In this document: one piece after another, positions 7,840 through 17,469 of the stretch | How positions within the stretch are numbered: the stretch's first letter is position 1 | How the letters are laid out: each line of letters opens with the position of its first letter | Assembly (NCBI GenBank): GCA_963821815.1 | Contig: CAWGFG010000006.1 | Span: 1,054,001 to 1,118,000, forward strand | Direction of reading: 5' to 3' | Length of the DNA: 64,000 bases | DNA from: JASGTU01 sp963821815 | GTDB lineage: Bacteria; Chloroflexota; Anaerolineae; Caldilineales; Caldilineaceae | Notes under the pieces: generated by a model | What the model saw: the letters and a program-made list of their open reading frames with translations, nothing else | What the model was told of the DNA's origin: nothing | Databases searched by the model: none | Program-made: the position numbers and the translations under genes

Positions 7840-8910
7840 CTAAAAGGCTGCTTGGATTTCATCCTCCATGCGATGAGCGTAGCCTTGAATGGCATCGTTG
7901 TCAGATACCATCGACTGTGCGCCGAGCTGACACTTCATCATGGTCACTCGCGAAATCTTGACTTGATGCTTGGATGTGAAAAGGTGCCCCTGTTGCTTGG
8001 CCGCCAACAACAACGTCTCGTATGCCGGAAGTAGACAGAGGAGACTGGCCACACGATAGCCCCGAGCATGGATCGGAAGCATCTGCAAATATTCTGTTGC
8101 GCTGTGTAATTCCTGGAGCACATCGTCGATAACCATATGTGTCCATTCCGGCGGCGCTCCCTGCAGGTACAGCGGGGCGAAATCCGCCTGTTCTAGCCAC
8201 GTACCGGGGATGTAGGAAATCCCGCGGTCTATATCTTTTCTAAAATCCTTGATGATGTTCGTCTTCTGAAGACTTCGCCCGCACGCTTCGGACAAATCAG
8301 ACAAGTCTGTTGTCAGCTCTGGTGAAAAGTTATAATTGTACGCCACAATCTCTGTTGCCATATGACCCACAGTGCCAGCAACGTAGTAGCAGTATTCGTT
8401 ATAATCCGGCACGGTAGCCAGGCAGTCTATATCATTATGACATTCAAGTTGAGGTGGCGAGTCGGATTCGGCTAGCTGTTGCATCCCATTAGCCATAATC
8501 GAAACCCAATTGGTTATGCTTCTCCGTTCACGTTCTCCCACAGTGGCATAGATCTGCCATAACGGCAGTCCTTGCTTTAGCCCCATCATGCTAAATTCAT
8601 CATCGGTCAGGTGCGGCCACTCGAGCTGCTCCCACTCGCTCAGAACCTCACCTGCGTTCGTAGGTCGAATCAACAAGTCTCGAAACTGTTCAAAACGCTG
8701 TACCTGCCACTGCGCCGGTTGTCCGCAGTCTTCGATATTGTCCGCCACTCTACACAAGAGGTAAGCCGTGGCTAGATGCTCCCTCAGCGGTTCTTCCAGA
8801 TTTTTGACGACTAATGCGAAGGATCGTGAAACTTCATCCATCCTATCGGCGAGATAGCTTGAGTTTTCTACCGTGGTGGTTTCCATCATACCCTGCTCAA
8901 AATAGTGCAA
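7840..8910 (-). CDS. Squalene synthase-like prenyl transferase (squalene/phytoene synthase family)
   Basis: About 356 residues. Two Asp-rich motifs for Mg-diphosphate binding are visible: 'RVADNIED' near residues 55-61 and 'NIIKDFRKDID' near 225-235. The second is preceded by 'GRSLQKTNII', a pattern closer to squalene synthase (FLQKTNIIRD) than to phytoene synthase or HpnC/D (QxxNIxRD). The expected reaction is head-to-head condensation of two farnesyl diphosphates. The start is uncertain. A strong GGAGGA lies six bases before the TTG at 8910; an in-frame TTG at 8916 directly abuts it, and ATGs lie about 20 bases further in. No other isoprenoid gene is nearby. Confidence 0.8.
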   Translation of the reverse strand: MHYFEQGMMETTTVENSSYLADRMDEVSRSFALVVKNLEEPLREHLATAYLLCRVADNIEDCGQPAQWQVQRFEQFRDLLIRPTNAGEVLSEWEQLEWPHLTDDEFSMMGLKQGLPLWQIYATVGERERRSITNWVSIMANGMQQLAESDSPPQLECHNDIDCLATVPDYNEYCYYVAGTVGHMATEIVAYNYNFSPELTTDLSDLSEACGRSLQKTNIIKDFRKDIDRGISYIPGTWLEQADFAPLYLQGAPPEWTHMVIDDVLQELHSATEYLQMLPIHARGYRVASLLCLLPAYETLLLAAKQQGHLFTSKHQVKISRVTMMKCQLGAQSMVSDNDAIQGYAHRMEDEIQAAF

Positions 8911-8916
8911 CAGCAA

Positions 8917-9238
8917 TCCTCCATGCTCACTATGAAAGAACTGTAATGTCGGGGTTGGACTTGGCTGTTGAATAGCCTATCGATGAATACCGCTTCTCGC
9001 CAGTTACAAAGCGGGTCGCTCTATGCATCGGTAACACAACAGGCGAAGACTGGTCTCATCTACGGTTTTCGCGGCATGTGTTGAGGCCAGCGAAACATAC
9101 TAGTAGGGTACCAAATAAGTGGGCAAGACGTAACGTGGGAAACGGAACGCAAATTTATGGTCTTTGGCCTGTAGGAGTCGCCGGTAGAATACCTGTAGAA
9201 GTAAGCAGGCTCCGGACGGTTGAGGGATGTCCAGAGGG
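8917..9238. other. Intergenic region, nothing recognised
   Basis: About 320 bp with no supported ORF or strong hairpin, between the squalene-synthase-like gene and the end of the two-component pair. Confidence 0.5.
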
Positions 9239-9895
9239 TTAATCACGATCGTCGAGAAGATGTTGATCGAGGGCAATGGTCACTGCCTCAACGCGATTCT
9301 TGGCGCCCAGCTTTGAAAAGATATTGGTGAGATGAAATGTGACAGTACGAATTGAAATGGAGAGCTGTTCTGCGATCTCCTGGTTGGAAAGACCCCGCAC
9401 AACGGCGAAAAGCACCTCAAGTTCCCGATTCGTCAGGTCATACCCGATATGATTTCGCTGGCGCGTCGCTGCAATCAGGGCTTCAGTCGCCTCGGGAGCT
9501 AAGGTAGGCCTACCCGCATTTGCCGATCGGATGGCAGCGGCAAGCTCCGCCGCATTTACATTCTTCAGCAAATAGCTGGTTGCGCCTGCCTGCAAGGCAT
9601 CCTCGACCAGATTGTTTTCGTAGAAGCTTGTCAGGGCGATAACGTTGATAGATTTCCCCAAGGTCATGATGCACCGAGTCGCCTCACTACCATCCATCAC
9701 CGGCATCACCATATCCATTAGCACCACATCCACGTCGTGCGTTTCGCAGAATTCTACGGCCTCCGCCCCGTTCGAGGCCTCGCCAACCGTCTCCATTCCG
9801 TCAAACGCGTAGAGATAGTGCCTTATGCCATAGCGAACTAGGGCGTGGTCATCGACGATCAAGACGCGGATCTTTTCTGTTTCATACATGGCCAT
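9239..9895 (-). CDS. NarL/LuxR-family response regulator, copy 1
   Basis: 218 residues. A receiver domain occupies 1-125 with Asp15/Asp16, the phospho-acceptor Asp61 ('VVLMDMVMP') and Lys111 ('SYLLKNV'). A LuxR-type HTH at about 150-212 has 'LTNRELEVLFAVVRGLSNQEIAEQLSIS', split here only by normal variation. Its ATG overlaps the end of the histidine kinase gene by 14 bp, so the two are co-translated and almost certainly form a cognate pair. It is a close paralogue of the regulator at 25197-25841. Confidence 0.93.
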   Translation of the reverse strand: MAMYETEKIRVLIVDDHALVRYGIRHYLYAFDGMETVGEASNGAEAVEFCETHDVDVVLMDMVMPVMDGSEATRCIMTLGKSINVIALTSFYENNLVEDALQAGATSYLLKNVNAAELAAAIRSANAGRPTLAPEATEALIAATRQRNHIGYDLTNRELEVLFAVVRGLSNQEIAEQLSISIRTVTFHLTNIFSKLGAKNRVEAVTIALDQHLLDDRD

Positions 9896-12851
9896 TTCCC
9901 GATTCGTTATACCAGGTAAGTGCTACAGAAGTACCTAATGCCGGTTCGCTATCGATGCGCAATTCGGCGCCGATTGATGCAGTTCGTTCCCGCATGATGC
10001 TAAGGCCCATACTCTTCGAATACATAGTCGGAGGATCGAAACCCACGCCATTATCCGAAATTACCAGTTTTACGCCGTCATGCAATGCGTCATTTTGTTC
10101 CGGCTGGTGGGACACCACATGCAGGCTTACGTCAACCCGACTCGCTTGAGCGTGTTTCACCACATTGTTCAGTCCTTCTTGTGCCACGCGATAGAACGCA
10201 ATGTGAACGTCTTCCGGCAGGTGCGATGTTTGCTGAATGTCCATCCGGAACGGAAGATAGGTACGGCTGGTTACCGCTTCGGTCAACTGAGTAAGCAGTT
10301 CAGCCAATGATGTCTTGACCACTGCGGCCGGACGCAGCTCCAGCAATAGGGTGCGCATCTCAGCCAGGGCGCCGCGAGTGAGGCGGCGCAGCCCTTCCAG
10401 GCTTTCTGCGGCTTGCTCTGGATCGCGACGCCAGATTTGTGGCAGGACTTCCGCTAGCAAGGATGCCGAGAAAAGCACCTGAGTGACTGAGTCGTGCAGA
10501 TCGCGTGCCAGACGATTGCGTTCTTCACTTGCGGCTAACTGGTTGGCAGTATCGTACAACTCAGCGTATGCGGTCAGGCTAGTCAGATCTGAGCCGATTC
10601 TAGTGTATAACGACACTTCTTCATTCGTGAACGAGTCTGCACGGCGCGGCATACCAATCCCGAGTAGACCCATTTCTCCCTTTCCTAGTGTAACCGGTAC
10701 TGTGACCACCGATAGACTAGTTGACTCGCTCAGACAGTGCTCCATCGGCTGAAACAGTGCGTCATTACCGTCATTCGGCACTATCTGGACTTCTCTCTGT
10801 TCAATAACCCTGCGCAGCGCTGACGTAACGCTACACTGGACGGCAATTTGTTCAACCGTGGCATCCGGATCATTGCTCCGTACGCAGCCGGTAATGTGTA
10901 TCTGGTCTATGGGTTGATTATCCCATGTACATAGGAAAGCGCTCTTGGCTCCGACCAATCGGCATGCGTCCATAAGGAGCCGTGCATAGACGTCAGGAAG
11001 TTGTGCCGTGCCAGCCACGATCTGCTGGATCTCGGTGACCGAAGAGAGCCACGAGATGAGTATCGCCTGTATCTCCGCAAGCTGCTTGCGTTCAGAGACT
11101 TCGTGCTGCAGCAAGAGGTTGGTCCTGGCAAGCTCATCAGTGCGCTTTGTCACTAAATCTTCCAAGTTCGAACGATACTCTGCCAACTGTTTCAGAATGT
11201 TGTTACGACGCGTGATGTCCTGGAAAGCGACAACTGCCGACTCTACGTTACCCGAGTTATCCTTTATCGGACTGGCCCAGACCTCTAGAGGTACGCGCCT
11301 GTCGACCAGATCAGCCTCAATGTCATCGACGGCGCCAGGATCGCCTTTCAACGCCTGGTGTATGGGCATTCGCTCCAGAGGGTAGTAATCATCGCTGCCT
11401 GCCACACGGAATGAGAAGTAGTCCATGGCTTGGTTCAAGGTGCGCCCAGCGGCAGGATCTGGCACGATACCCTGTGAGGGATTGCCGAGAATTTCGCCAA
11501 CACGCCGGTTGACATAGCTCGGTTTGCGATCCTTCCCATACACCACAACGCCAAGCGGCAGTCCTTCTAGGATTTGCGATAACCGCTTCTCATTGCTCTG
11601 GAGATCGATCTTCAGTAGGTTGACGCGGTCTGCCAGGGCGAGTGACCAGCAAACTGCCATCCAGGTTAGGCCCACCTCATATGCATGTTCGTTCAGCAGC
11701 GTGCTTGGTAACGCGCCCAACCGCACCAAGAGCACAAGGATTAGGGCAATAAGCAATCCCGCCCATGCCACCAAGAAAAATCGAGCTTGCCGATATCCGC
11801 GCAACCAGACAGTCACGCCAGCGACAACAATAATGACCGTGGTCACAATTGCGTACGTTATCACCAACAGGGCAATGTGCAAGTAGGTAAGAATCGGCAC
11901 TAGCAGTACCAGTACGACCCAGCCTATTAGTAATGCCAGGCACACCTGGTTCATCCGCGGCAATCGATCCTTCAATTCCAGAAACGAACGCGTGAAAAGG
12001 ATAATTGCGGCAAAGATACTGATAAACGCAAGCGGTTGGTAATAGCGCTTCAGTGCGTACAAGCCAGGAATGAAGTATAGTTCGGTATATCCTGTATAAA
12101 TTGCTTCAAAAACAATAAACGCAGCTAACACAAGAACTAGATACAAATAGCTTTTCTCGCGAAACGAGAAGAGAAGAAAGATATTGTAAGCCAGCAGGGC
12201 AAGCATCGCGCCGAAGAAGAGCGCGCGCAGCGCAATCAAAATCTGTGCATGAAGGAAGAATCTTTCCGGACTATAAAGGTGGAGGGGCAGCGTCAGTGAA
12301 GCGCCACTTTGGAGGCGCAGGTAATAGGTCTCATCGACCCCAGGTGGAACGTCAAGCTCGAAGACAATATGCTCGTGCCGGAGATCTCGGGTCTCCTGTG
12401 GCAGAAACGAACCAGTTTTCTTTACAGCGAATTCGTCAGTCCCAGATAGCGGGGTGTACAAGTCGACATACTGGGTATTAGCGAACCCGAGATCGAGCAT
12501 CCAACGTTCTTGCAAACTCGATTCATTGCGAACAGGTAGGCGCAACCAATACACACTGTTGGTAAAGCCAAGATTCGGTACATCAACTTGGCTGCGCTGC
12601 CATTGCGCGTCATACTCCGTGGAGCTTACATCCTCGATCGTTAATTCTCCGCGTGGATCCTCAAGGAGATCTATGTGCCGACCGAGAAGGTATTCGTCCT
12701 GGGCATCGGTGACAATGATGGATGGCTGATCATTGAGAGGGTCGCTCTGTTGTGCTAATGCACTGCTTCCAAGCACCAGCAAAAACCCGAGCGTCACTAC
12801 AGCAATCTTCGCGATAGCATATGGCATTGTCAGAGCGGGTTCCAAACGCAT
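9882..12851 (-). CDS. 7TMR-DISM hybrid-sensing histidine kinase (PAS, GAF, HisKA_3), copy 1
   Basis: About 989 residues from the ATG at 12851; a TTG 96 bases further out is possible. In order there are: a signal peptide ending SSALAQ; a periplasmic-type DISMED2 sensor (to about residue 165, 'YWLRLPVRNES'); seven membrane helices (about 180-400); a PAS domain (about 430-555, 'VVAFQDITRR'); a coiled coil; a GAF-like domain (about 600-760); and a HisKA_3 dimerisation domain with 'RNRLARDLHDSVTQ', whose His is the likely phospho-site. It ends with HATPase_c motifs 'NNVVKHA', 'ISDNGVGFD' and 'GTSVAL'. DISMED2 domains are thought to bind carbohydrates or similar ligands. It overlaps its regulator gene and is a paralogue of 25834-28872. 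Confidence 0.9.
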   Translation of the reverse strand: MRLEPALTMPYAIAKIAVVTLGFLLVLGSSALAQQSDPLNDQPSIIVTDAQDEYLLGRHIDLLEDPRGELTIEDVSSTEYDAQWQRSQVDVPNLGFTNSVYWLRLPVRNESSLQERWMLDLGFANTQYVDLYTPLSGTDEFAVKKTGSFLPQETRDLRHEHIVFELDVPPGVDETYYLRLQSGASLTLPLHLYSPERFFLHAQILIALRALFFGAMLALLAYNIFLLFSFREKSYLYLVLVLAAFIVFEAIYTGYTELYFIPGLYALKRYYQPLAFISIFAAIILFTRSFLELKDRLPRMNQVCLALLIGWVVLVLLVPILTYLHIALLVITYAIVTTVIIVVAGVTVWLRGYRQARFFLVAWAGLLIALILVLLVRLGALPSTLLNEHAYEVGLTWMAVCWSLALADRVNLLKIDLQSNEKRLSQILEGLPLGVVVYGKDRKPSYVNRRVGEILGNPSQGIVPDPAAGRTLNQAMDYFSFRVAGSDDYYPLERMPIHQALKGDPGAVDDIEADLVDRRVPLEVWASPIKDNSGNVESAVVAFQDITRRNNILKQLAEYRSNLEDLVTKRTDELARTNLLLQHEVSERKQLAEIQAILISWLSSVTEIQQIVAGTAQLPDVYARLLMDACRLVGAKSAFLCTWDNQPIDQIHITGCVRSNDPDATVEQIAVQCSVTSALRRVIEQREVQIVPNDGNDALFQPMEHCLSESTSLSVVTVPVTLGKGEMGLLGIGMPRRADSFTNEEVSLYTRIGSDLTSLTAYAELYDTANQLAASEERNRLARDLHDSVTQVLFSASLLAEVLPQIWRRDPEQAAESLEGLRRLTRGALAEMRTLLLELRPAAVVKTSLAELLTQLTEAVTSRTYLPFRMDIQQTSHLPEDVHIAFYRVAQEGLNNVVKHAQASRVDVSLHVVSHQPEQNDALHDGVKLVISDNGVGFDPPTMYSKSMGLSIMRERTASIGAELRIDSEPALGTSVALTWYNESGNGHV

Positions 12852-13192
12852 GTTGAAGGGTCCGAGATCGTTAGGTATCATCCATAGGCGGGTTCTACTA
12901 ATCGGTTCATCGGCAATGCTGTAGCCACCGGCTAGCGTCAGAAGCAATATAAAGAATACATCACTGATCCGGGGTAGGCAAGCAGAAAACCGTTCCAGAC
13001 ATTACAGAAACACATACCTGATTCCCAGACCAGAGAGCATTTCGTTACGGATCTCGTGAGCATTGTATTTAGCGTTGTTGTCGCGTACTGACATAAATTA
13101 TCACTCCGCACGCAGCCAAAAAACATTCGCGCATTTCCATATGCATGACGGCCAATACTGTTACTAGATCCTTTCCATAGTCGGCACAAGTG
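12852..13192. other. Intergenic region upstream of the DISM kinase
   Basis: No supported gene. It includes the alternative TTG start of the kinase and its likely promoter. Confidence 0.45.
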
Positions 13193-13882
13193 CTAGGTTC
13201 CACCCAACGTGATGTTCATTTTTTCTTTTGGAACATACAGGTTCTGGATTAGGACGTGTATGCTAACTGCCAACACCCACGCAGGAAATATCAGGGTAAC
13301 CCACAGCGACAAACTGACACTCACCAACAATATGAGGGCCAGTCCATATGTCACGAACGTCCACACGCGATGCATCGAACCAGTTCGATACCAGATTGTG
13401 CCCAGTGAAATCATGAAGACGCCGGCCATGCGGATGGCATAGATATTCATCAGGTGGTACGTCACAGTTCGGCTATAGATGAGTACGCTGCTGTCGAATT
13501 GCCTTCCTGTCAACAGATCAAATGTACTTAGGAGGGCTCCCGCTGAAGCTGCACTGACGAACATCATGGCTAAAAAGAGGAGGCCGCTGCCCAAGAGTAC
13601 CGTAGCGAAGAAGCGGTCTTCCAAACTGCCGAGACGGTCGCGAATTACACCGATGAACCATAGAAAGGCGATGCCAGCATAGGGTACCAGGTTCAGAGCA
13701 ATCACGACCTTGCGCCAACTAGTTTCCATCCATGCACTGCCAGCTGATAGGTTGGCAGGAACAGAAATTCGGATGAGCACGAGACTGGCGCCAAAGAGTA
13801 ACGCAAAGAATATACCAGCTATGGCCGCGGAACGCGGGGTAGTGAGCACCTTACGGTTCAATCCTTCGCCAGTTTCAGCCAT
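13193..13882 (-). CDS. Multi-pass integral membrane protein of unknown function
   Basis: 229 residues with about seven hydrophobic segments (near residues 18-38, 58-78, 90-115, 140-160, 168-188 and 190-212) and short polar loops. No transport, protease or cofactor motif is evident. It is a single gene on the same strand as the kinase pair, with more than 300 bp either side, so operon membership is not indicated. The ATG at 13882 is the only plausible start, since upstream in-frame sequence quickly terminates. Confidence 0.7.
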   Translation of the reverse strand: MAETGEGLNRKVLTTPRSAAIAGIFFALLFGASLVLIRISVPANLSAGSAWMETSWRKVVIALNLVPYAGIAFLWFIGVIRDRLGSLEDRFFATVLLGSGLLFLAMMFVSAASAGALLSTFDLLTGRQFDSSVLIYSRTVTYHLMNIYAIRMAGVFMISLGTIWYRTGSMHRVWTFVTYGLALILLVSVSLSLWVTLIFPAWVLAVSIHVLIQNLYVPKEKMNITLGGT

Positions 13883-14329
13883 CTCTTTACCCCTGTCTTA
13901 AAACCTGATCAATAGTGGAACTACGCCGGGTCGGAGTATATGTGCAACAAAGCTACCACAGTGCACTCCGACAGATGCCGGTCGTTCTCGCCAAGCAGCT
14001 CCACCTTCCTGTATCCATAATAGTTTGCGCAGCGCTCCATTCGCTCGTGCAATCCAGGTCACTGTCTGAATATGCCGATGTTTCTGCCGCTGTGTAGTCA
14101 AAGCGGCAGACAATTACGTGCAGAGATATGCCGGACCATCCTCGCTCACGAGGGCATGTCCGGAAATGAACCACTAGATGGGCGACGAAGTCGGTCGAGT
14201 AGGATTCATCGTGACGTTTTTCTAGCAGCCTATACGGTTACTGCGTAACCCCGTGAATGTGTGCTTCTCTGTCTTACGACACGGCATAATGGACAGGCAC
14301 GCCTATCCAGTCCAGAGGGAACACTCGGC
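13883..14329. other. Intergenic region with one imperfect hairpin
   Basis: No supported gene. At 14131-14163 an imperfect inverted repeat (CCGGAC...CCTCG, CTCA loop, CGAGG...GTCCGG with a small internal loop) may end the META lipoprotein transcript. It lacks a T-run. Confidence 0.4.
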
Positions 14330-14803
14330 TCACTTCACCGCTGTGCCGCCGTTCATAAACTCCATTCGCTGCTCGCCGCCGGCTGTCTCCAGTGCAAGTC
14401 CACCGGCGCCGTCCGGCCCGCCCGCGGCGATGGAAGTCAGCAACTGAAGGTATTGCTGATCCAGCGACGCATCACCACAAGTCGCCATGGTCGTAGCGCC
14501 CAAGGTGATGAAGAAGCCGCCTTCCTGGGAGTAGGAGCCCGTGAACTGATTGCAGTCTGCTTGGCCGCTCAACGTGCCATCTTCCCACAACATGAGCGTG
14601 TAGTTCTGCGCATCGGGTATCTCAGCCGTTTCGCTGGTGGTGCGATTGGCGACGCTTGTCCACTGCCAGACAATGTCTGTGATTGTATTTGATGACATAT
14701 CCGGAACTGGCGCAGGTGCGGTAATCGGCACGCATGCTGCGGCAGAAAGGAGTGCGACACTGATCAGCGCCAGCAGTCGAGCGTATCTAGAAATATTCTT
14801 CAC
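14330..14803 (-). CDS. META-domain lipoprotein, GTG start
   Basis: 157 residues from a GTG at 14803, which has AAAGGAA five bases upstream and gives a short signal peptide (KNISRYARLLALISVALL) with lipobox SAAAC. A Pro-rich linker follows, then a single META domain: 'IVWQWTS' opening strand, 'GTLSGQADCNQFTGSY', a central 'ATCGD' and 'YLQLL'. It is predicted to be anchored on the outer leaflet. The fragment at 3524-3649 is a degraded relative, and 2301-3143 is a two-domain member of the same family. Confidence 0.85.
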   Translation of the reverse strand: MKNISRYARLLALISVALLSAAACVPITAPAPVPDMSSNTITDIVWQWTSVANRTTSETAEIPDAQNYTLMLWEDGTLSGQADCNQFTGSYSQEGGFFITLGATTMATCGDASLDQQYLQLLTSIAAGGPDGAGGLALETAGGEQRMEFMNGGTAVK

Positions 14804-15013
14804 TAGATTCCTTTCAATTATTGTGAAATTTGTATCACGATAGCCAAACTTCCACCGCAGTGCCACCGTGAGGTAAGCGGCACGATTTCTCAGACAATCC
14901 TAGTTCATGGGGTACCGGTTGCCTAAATCCCTGCGCCGCTGATCCCTTCGGCTTCTATCGCGTATAAATTCATCTATTCGTGTGCGCTATTTCTCAAGAC
15001 TAGCGTCTCGCGC

Positions 15014-15872
15014 TCAATAGACCTCGGGAATCCACTTGAAGGGATAGTCCGGCTCTTCGTAATTACCTATGGGCTCTCGCTTGGGCAGCTTCACCTTCTC
15101 GCGTGGTATCTCCTCATAAGGGATCAGGCTCAGCAGGTGCGCAGATACAGTCGAGCCGCCCTCGCCTTTGCACATGCGAGTTCACGACGTACCAGGGCGA
15201 TTCAGGCGTGTCCGTGGCAGCGAACATTGCGTCGCGCGCACGCGAGTAGTCATACCAGCGGCGGTGGCTCTCCAGGTCCATGGGGCTCAACTTCCATATC
15301 TTGCGGTAGTCCTCGATGCGCTCTTCGAAGCGTTCGGTCTGGTCTTCCATAGTCTCTTCCAGCCAGTATTTGACCAGGATGACTCCCGAGGCAATGATGG
15401 CGCGCTCGACCAAGGGAGTTATGCGCAAGAAGGTATCGACCTGTTCCTCCGTGGCGAAACCCATGACCTGCTCCACGCCTGCCCGGTTGTACCAACTGCG
15501 GTCAAAGAGCACGACTTCGCCGGCAGCGGGCAGATAGGGAATGTAACGCTGAAAGTACATCTGTGACTTTTCGCGGTCTGTTGGCGTGCCCAGCGCCACA
15601 ACCCGGAAGACGCGCGGGCTTGTTCGCTCGGTGAGGCGCTTGATGATGCCGCCCTTGCCAGCAGCATCGCGTCCCTCGAAGACAACACAGATTTTGGCTC
15701 CGGTTGCCTTCACCCACTCCTGCATCTTGACCAGTTCCACCTGAAGCTTCTCGAGCTCCGCCTCAAACTCCTTGCGCGACATCTTCTGGCTGGACTCTAG
15801 CACGCTTACGAGGTCGCCGCCTTCTTGTGCGGGAGCGGCATCCTTCTGTTTCTTCTTTTTGCCCTTTGCCAT
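15014..15872 (-). pseudogene. ppk2: Polyphosphate kinase 2, interrupted by a 1-nt frameshift near the 3' end
   Basis: The ATG at 15872 has AGGAGGAACG just upstream. The first 242 codons encode the PPK2 catalytic core: Walker A 'GRDAAGKGG' (about 67-75), 'ALGTPTDREKSQMYFQRY', Walker B/lid 'LFDRSWYNRAGVE' and 'DTPESPWYVV'. PPK2 transfers phosphate between polyphosphate and nucleotides. The frame then runs to a stop at 15114. Shifting one base near 15143 restores the family C terminus ('HLLSLIPYEEIPREKVKLP', 'EPDYPFKWIPEVY') with a stop at 15014. The joined length is 3n+1, as expected for one extra base. It could be a real mutation or a sequencing indel. The truncated product keeps the catalytic motifs but loses about 45 C-terminal residues. 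Confidence 0.88.
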
Positions 15873-16003
15873 CGTTCCTCCTCTGGTCAGTGACACATGT
15901 GTCGACCAATCCAAGCATGATATCCGTGGACACTTTACCGGGCGGCTAGCCGGACGCTGCTTCCGTGCTGCTGTAAATTCCTACTCTTCTACAAATCGCA
16001 TGT

Positions 16004-16309
16004 CTAGTAGCCAGCGTAACCAGGAATTCGCTTGCGGCCATATCCGCCGCCATAGGACGCAATGTCCGCCACTAGCATGATTGCAATCCACAACCAATCC
16101 AAACCCACCACGCCGCCTGGCGCCACAAGCACATACATGAGCGTCGTCCAAGGAAGAAACACGAGTCCCAGAATAGGCCACAACCACCACAGACCGATGG
16201 CGCCCCAGTTTCCGAAAACTGCCTGCCAGCGCAGGGGCTGGAACAGCCACCAAAATGCACCAAAGATACGCGGTCCCAGCAATACAAGAATCAAAAACCC
16301 ACAACACAT
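16004..16309 (-). CDS. Small Trp-rich membrane protein, copy 2
   Basis: 101 residues, starting MCCGF at an ATG preceded by GGAGC. It shares most residues with the protein at 5233-5535, including 'GAFWWLFQPLRWQ', 'LWWLWPILGLVFLPWTT', 'VGLDWLW' and 'GRKRIPG'. Three membrane segments are predicted with a short Tyr/Gly-rich cytoplasmic or external tail. It lies about 200 bp downstream of DUF1269 copy 2, with a perfect hairpin in between, so the two may be transcribed at different levels. No known family recognised. Confidence 0.8.
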   Translation of the reverse strand: MCCGFLILVLLGPRIFGAFWWLFQPLRWQAVFGNWGAIGLWWLWPILGLVFLPWTTLMYVLVAPGGVVGLDWLWIAIMLVADIASYGGGYGRKRIPGYAGY

Positions 16310-16433
16310 AATTGGAGCTCCTTTTCAATAGTGATGTTTCTGTTCGCTTCTCAGCCAGGCAAACCGGAAGCGTCCGCCGCGATCACGAATTGCACGATCG
16401 CCCGCACGAATTGGTTCTGACGTTGATGGTAAT

Positions 16434-16463
16434 GTCAGATGCCGCAGCGCTACGGCATCTGAC
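16434..16463 (-). terminator. Perfect 11-bp hairpin after DUF1269 copy 2
   Basis: GTCAGATGCCG (16434-16444) and CGGCATCTGAC (16453-16463) flank an 8-nt loop. It lies 49 bp past the DUF1269 stop and upstream of the small membrane protein. There is no clear T-run, so it may act as an RNA-stability element or a partial terminator. Confidence 0.5.
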
Positions 16464-16511
16464 GTATGAATCTATATTCTGCGCTGAAAAGCAATAGTCT
16501 CGACGCGCCGG

Positions 16512-17096
16512 TTATTGCTTTTCTTCCTCATCAGCATTCCCTTCAGAGGGTGCCGCTTCTTCAGGGGATTCGGCTTCTTCAGAGGGATGCACTTCTTCAG
16601 CGGCTTCAACCTTTTCCATCGTCTCATCGGGGACGGCGTAGTTCTCTACTTCGCCACCATAGGAACGGATTTCGGCCGAAGTTGCCTCAACCTCAGACTC
16701 ACTAGCCATGGCGACCAACGCAGCCTTGCCGCCGGTTAGGTTCTTTTCCAATCGCGCTTTATCTTCATCTGTGAGACCCAGGCTCTTATGGAAGAACGAG
16801 CCCAGCACAGCACCGCCTGCTGCGCCGACCACCGCGCCGCCGATGAGCGTTACGCCACCGGAGAGGATGCCCGTCACTGCGCCCAGTGCGGTTCCCCACT
16901 TGGCGCCTTTACCGCCTGCGCGTCCGCCAACCTTGTGGGTCTTGAATTTGCCGTCGTCCCACACCATGATGCCGACACCGCCTAGCTTCACGGCATCGTT
17001 TGCCTTATCCCATTCCTTCAGCTGGTTAGCTGCTGAATCGGCCTTATCCGCGCTTGGGAAGTATGCGATTATGACCTGGTTATTTTTGTCAGACAT
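16512..17096 (-). CDS. DUF1269 family protein, copy 2
   Basis: 194 residues and a paralogue of 6355-6912. It has the same N-terminal alpha/beta segment ('NQVIIAYFPSADKADSAANQL'), 'KLGGVGIMVWDDGKFKTHKVGG', a Gly/Ala hydrophobic hairpin at about 68-105 and 'LTDEDKARLEKNL'. It differs in a longer, very acidic C-terminal tail with repeated Glu-Glu-Ala blocks ending in EEEKQ. It is the first of the downstream genes after a group encoding SHOCT and DUF6325-like proteins on the same strand. Function unknown; membrane association is inferred from the hairpin. Confidence 0.85.
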   Translation of the reverse strand: MSDKNNQVIIAYFPSADKADSAANQLKEWDKANDAVKLGGVGIMVWDDGKFKTHKVGGRAGGKGAKWGTALGAVTGILSGGVTLIGGAVVGAAGGAVLGSFFHKSLGLTDEDKARLEKNLTGGKAALVAMASESEVEATSAEIRSYGGEVENYAVPDETMEKVEAAEEVHPSEEAESPEEAAPSEGNADEEEKQ

Positions 17097-17146
17097 TTCA
17101 GGGTAGCCTTTCTACTGTTGAATTTGAAGGTATTGATACTCGAAAT

Positions 17147-17458
17147 TTACGTACCCAACAATTTCGCCTTTGAAGCGGCGAATTCCTCGTCTGTGAGAAG
17201 CCCCTGTGAATAGAGCGCACCTAGGCGCTCCAGCTGCTCGATCTGATCCGCCTCCTGTGCAGGCGCTTCATCATATTCCACTGGCGCCTCATAGTACTCC
17301 TGTGGCGGTGCCGCCTGTTGCGGCTGGACCTGTGCCGCCGCTTGTGAGTAGGCAGCCGCGTCTTTACTGGCTTGCCGTCGACTAACAGCGTGTCGGGTGG
17401 CGGTCGCCGTCCCTACTACCGCAGCCGTTCGTGCCATTCCTCGTACTAAACCTGGCAT
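17147..17458 (-). CDS. SHOCT-domain protein
   Basis: 103 residues. The C-terminal 30 are a SHOCT (short C-terminal) domain: 'QIEQLERLGALYSQGLLTDEEFAASKAKLL'-type pattern, in which Leu/Tyr/Gly-Leu-Leu-Thr-Asp-Glu-Glu-Phe are conserved. The N terminus is basic and Ala/Thr-rich ('RGMARTAAVVGTATATRHAV') and may associate with membrane. The middle is Gln/Ala/Pro/Glu low complexity. SHOCT domains are thought to mediate oligomerisation. AAGGAGG precedes the ATG, and only 11 bp separate it from the upstream DUF6325-like gene, so it is an operon member. Confidence 0.85.
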   Translation of the reverse strand: MPGLVRGMARTAAVVGTATATRHAVSRRQASKDAAAYSQAAAQVQPQQAAPPQEYYEAPVEYDEAPAQEADQIEQLERLGALYSQGLLTDEEFAASKAKLLGT

Positions 17459-17469
17459 TTCATCCTCCT

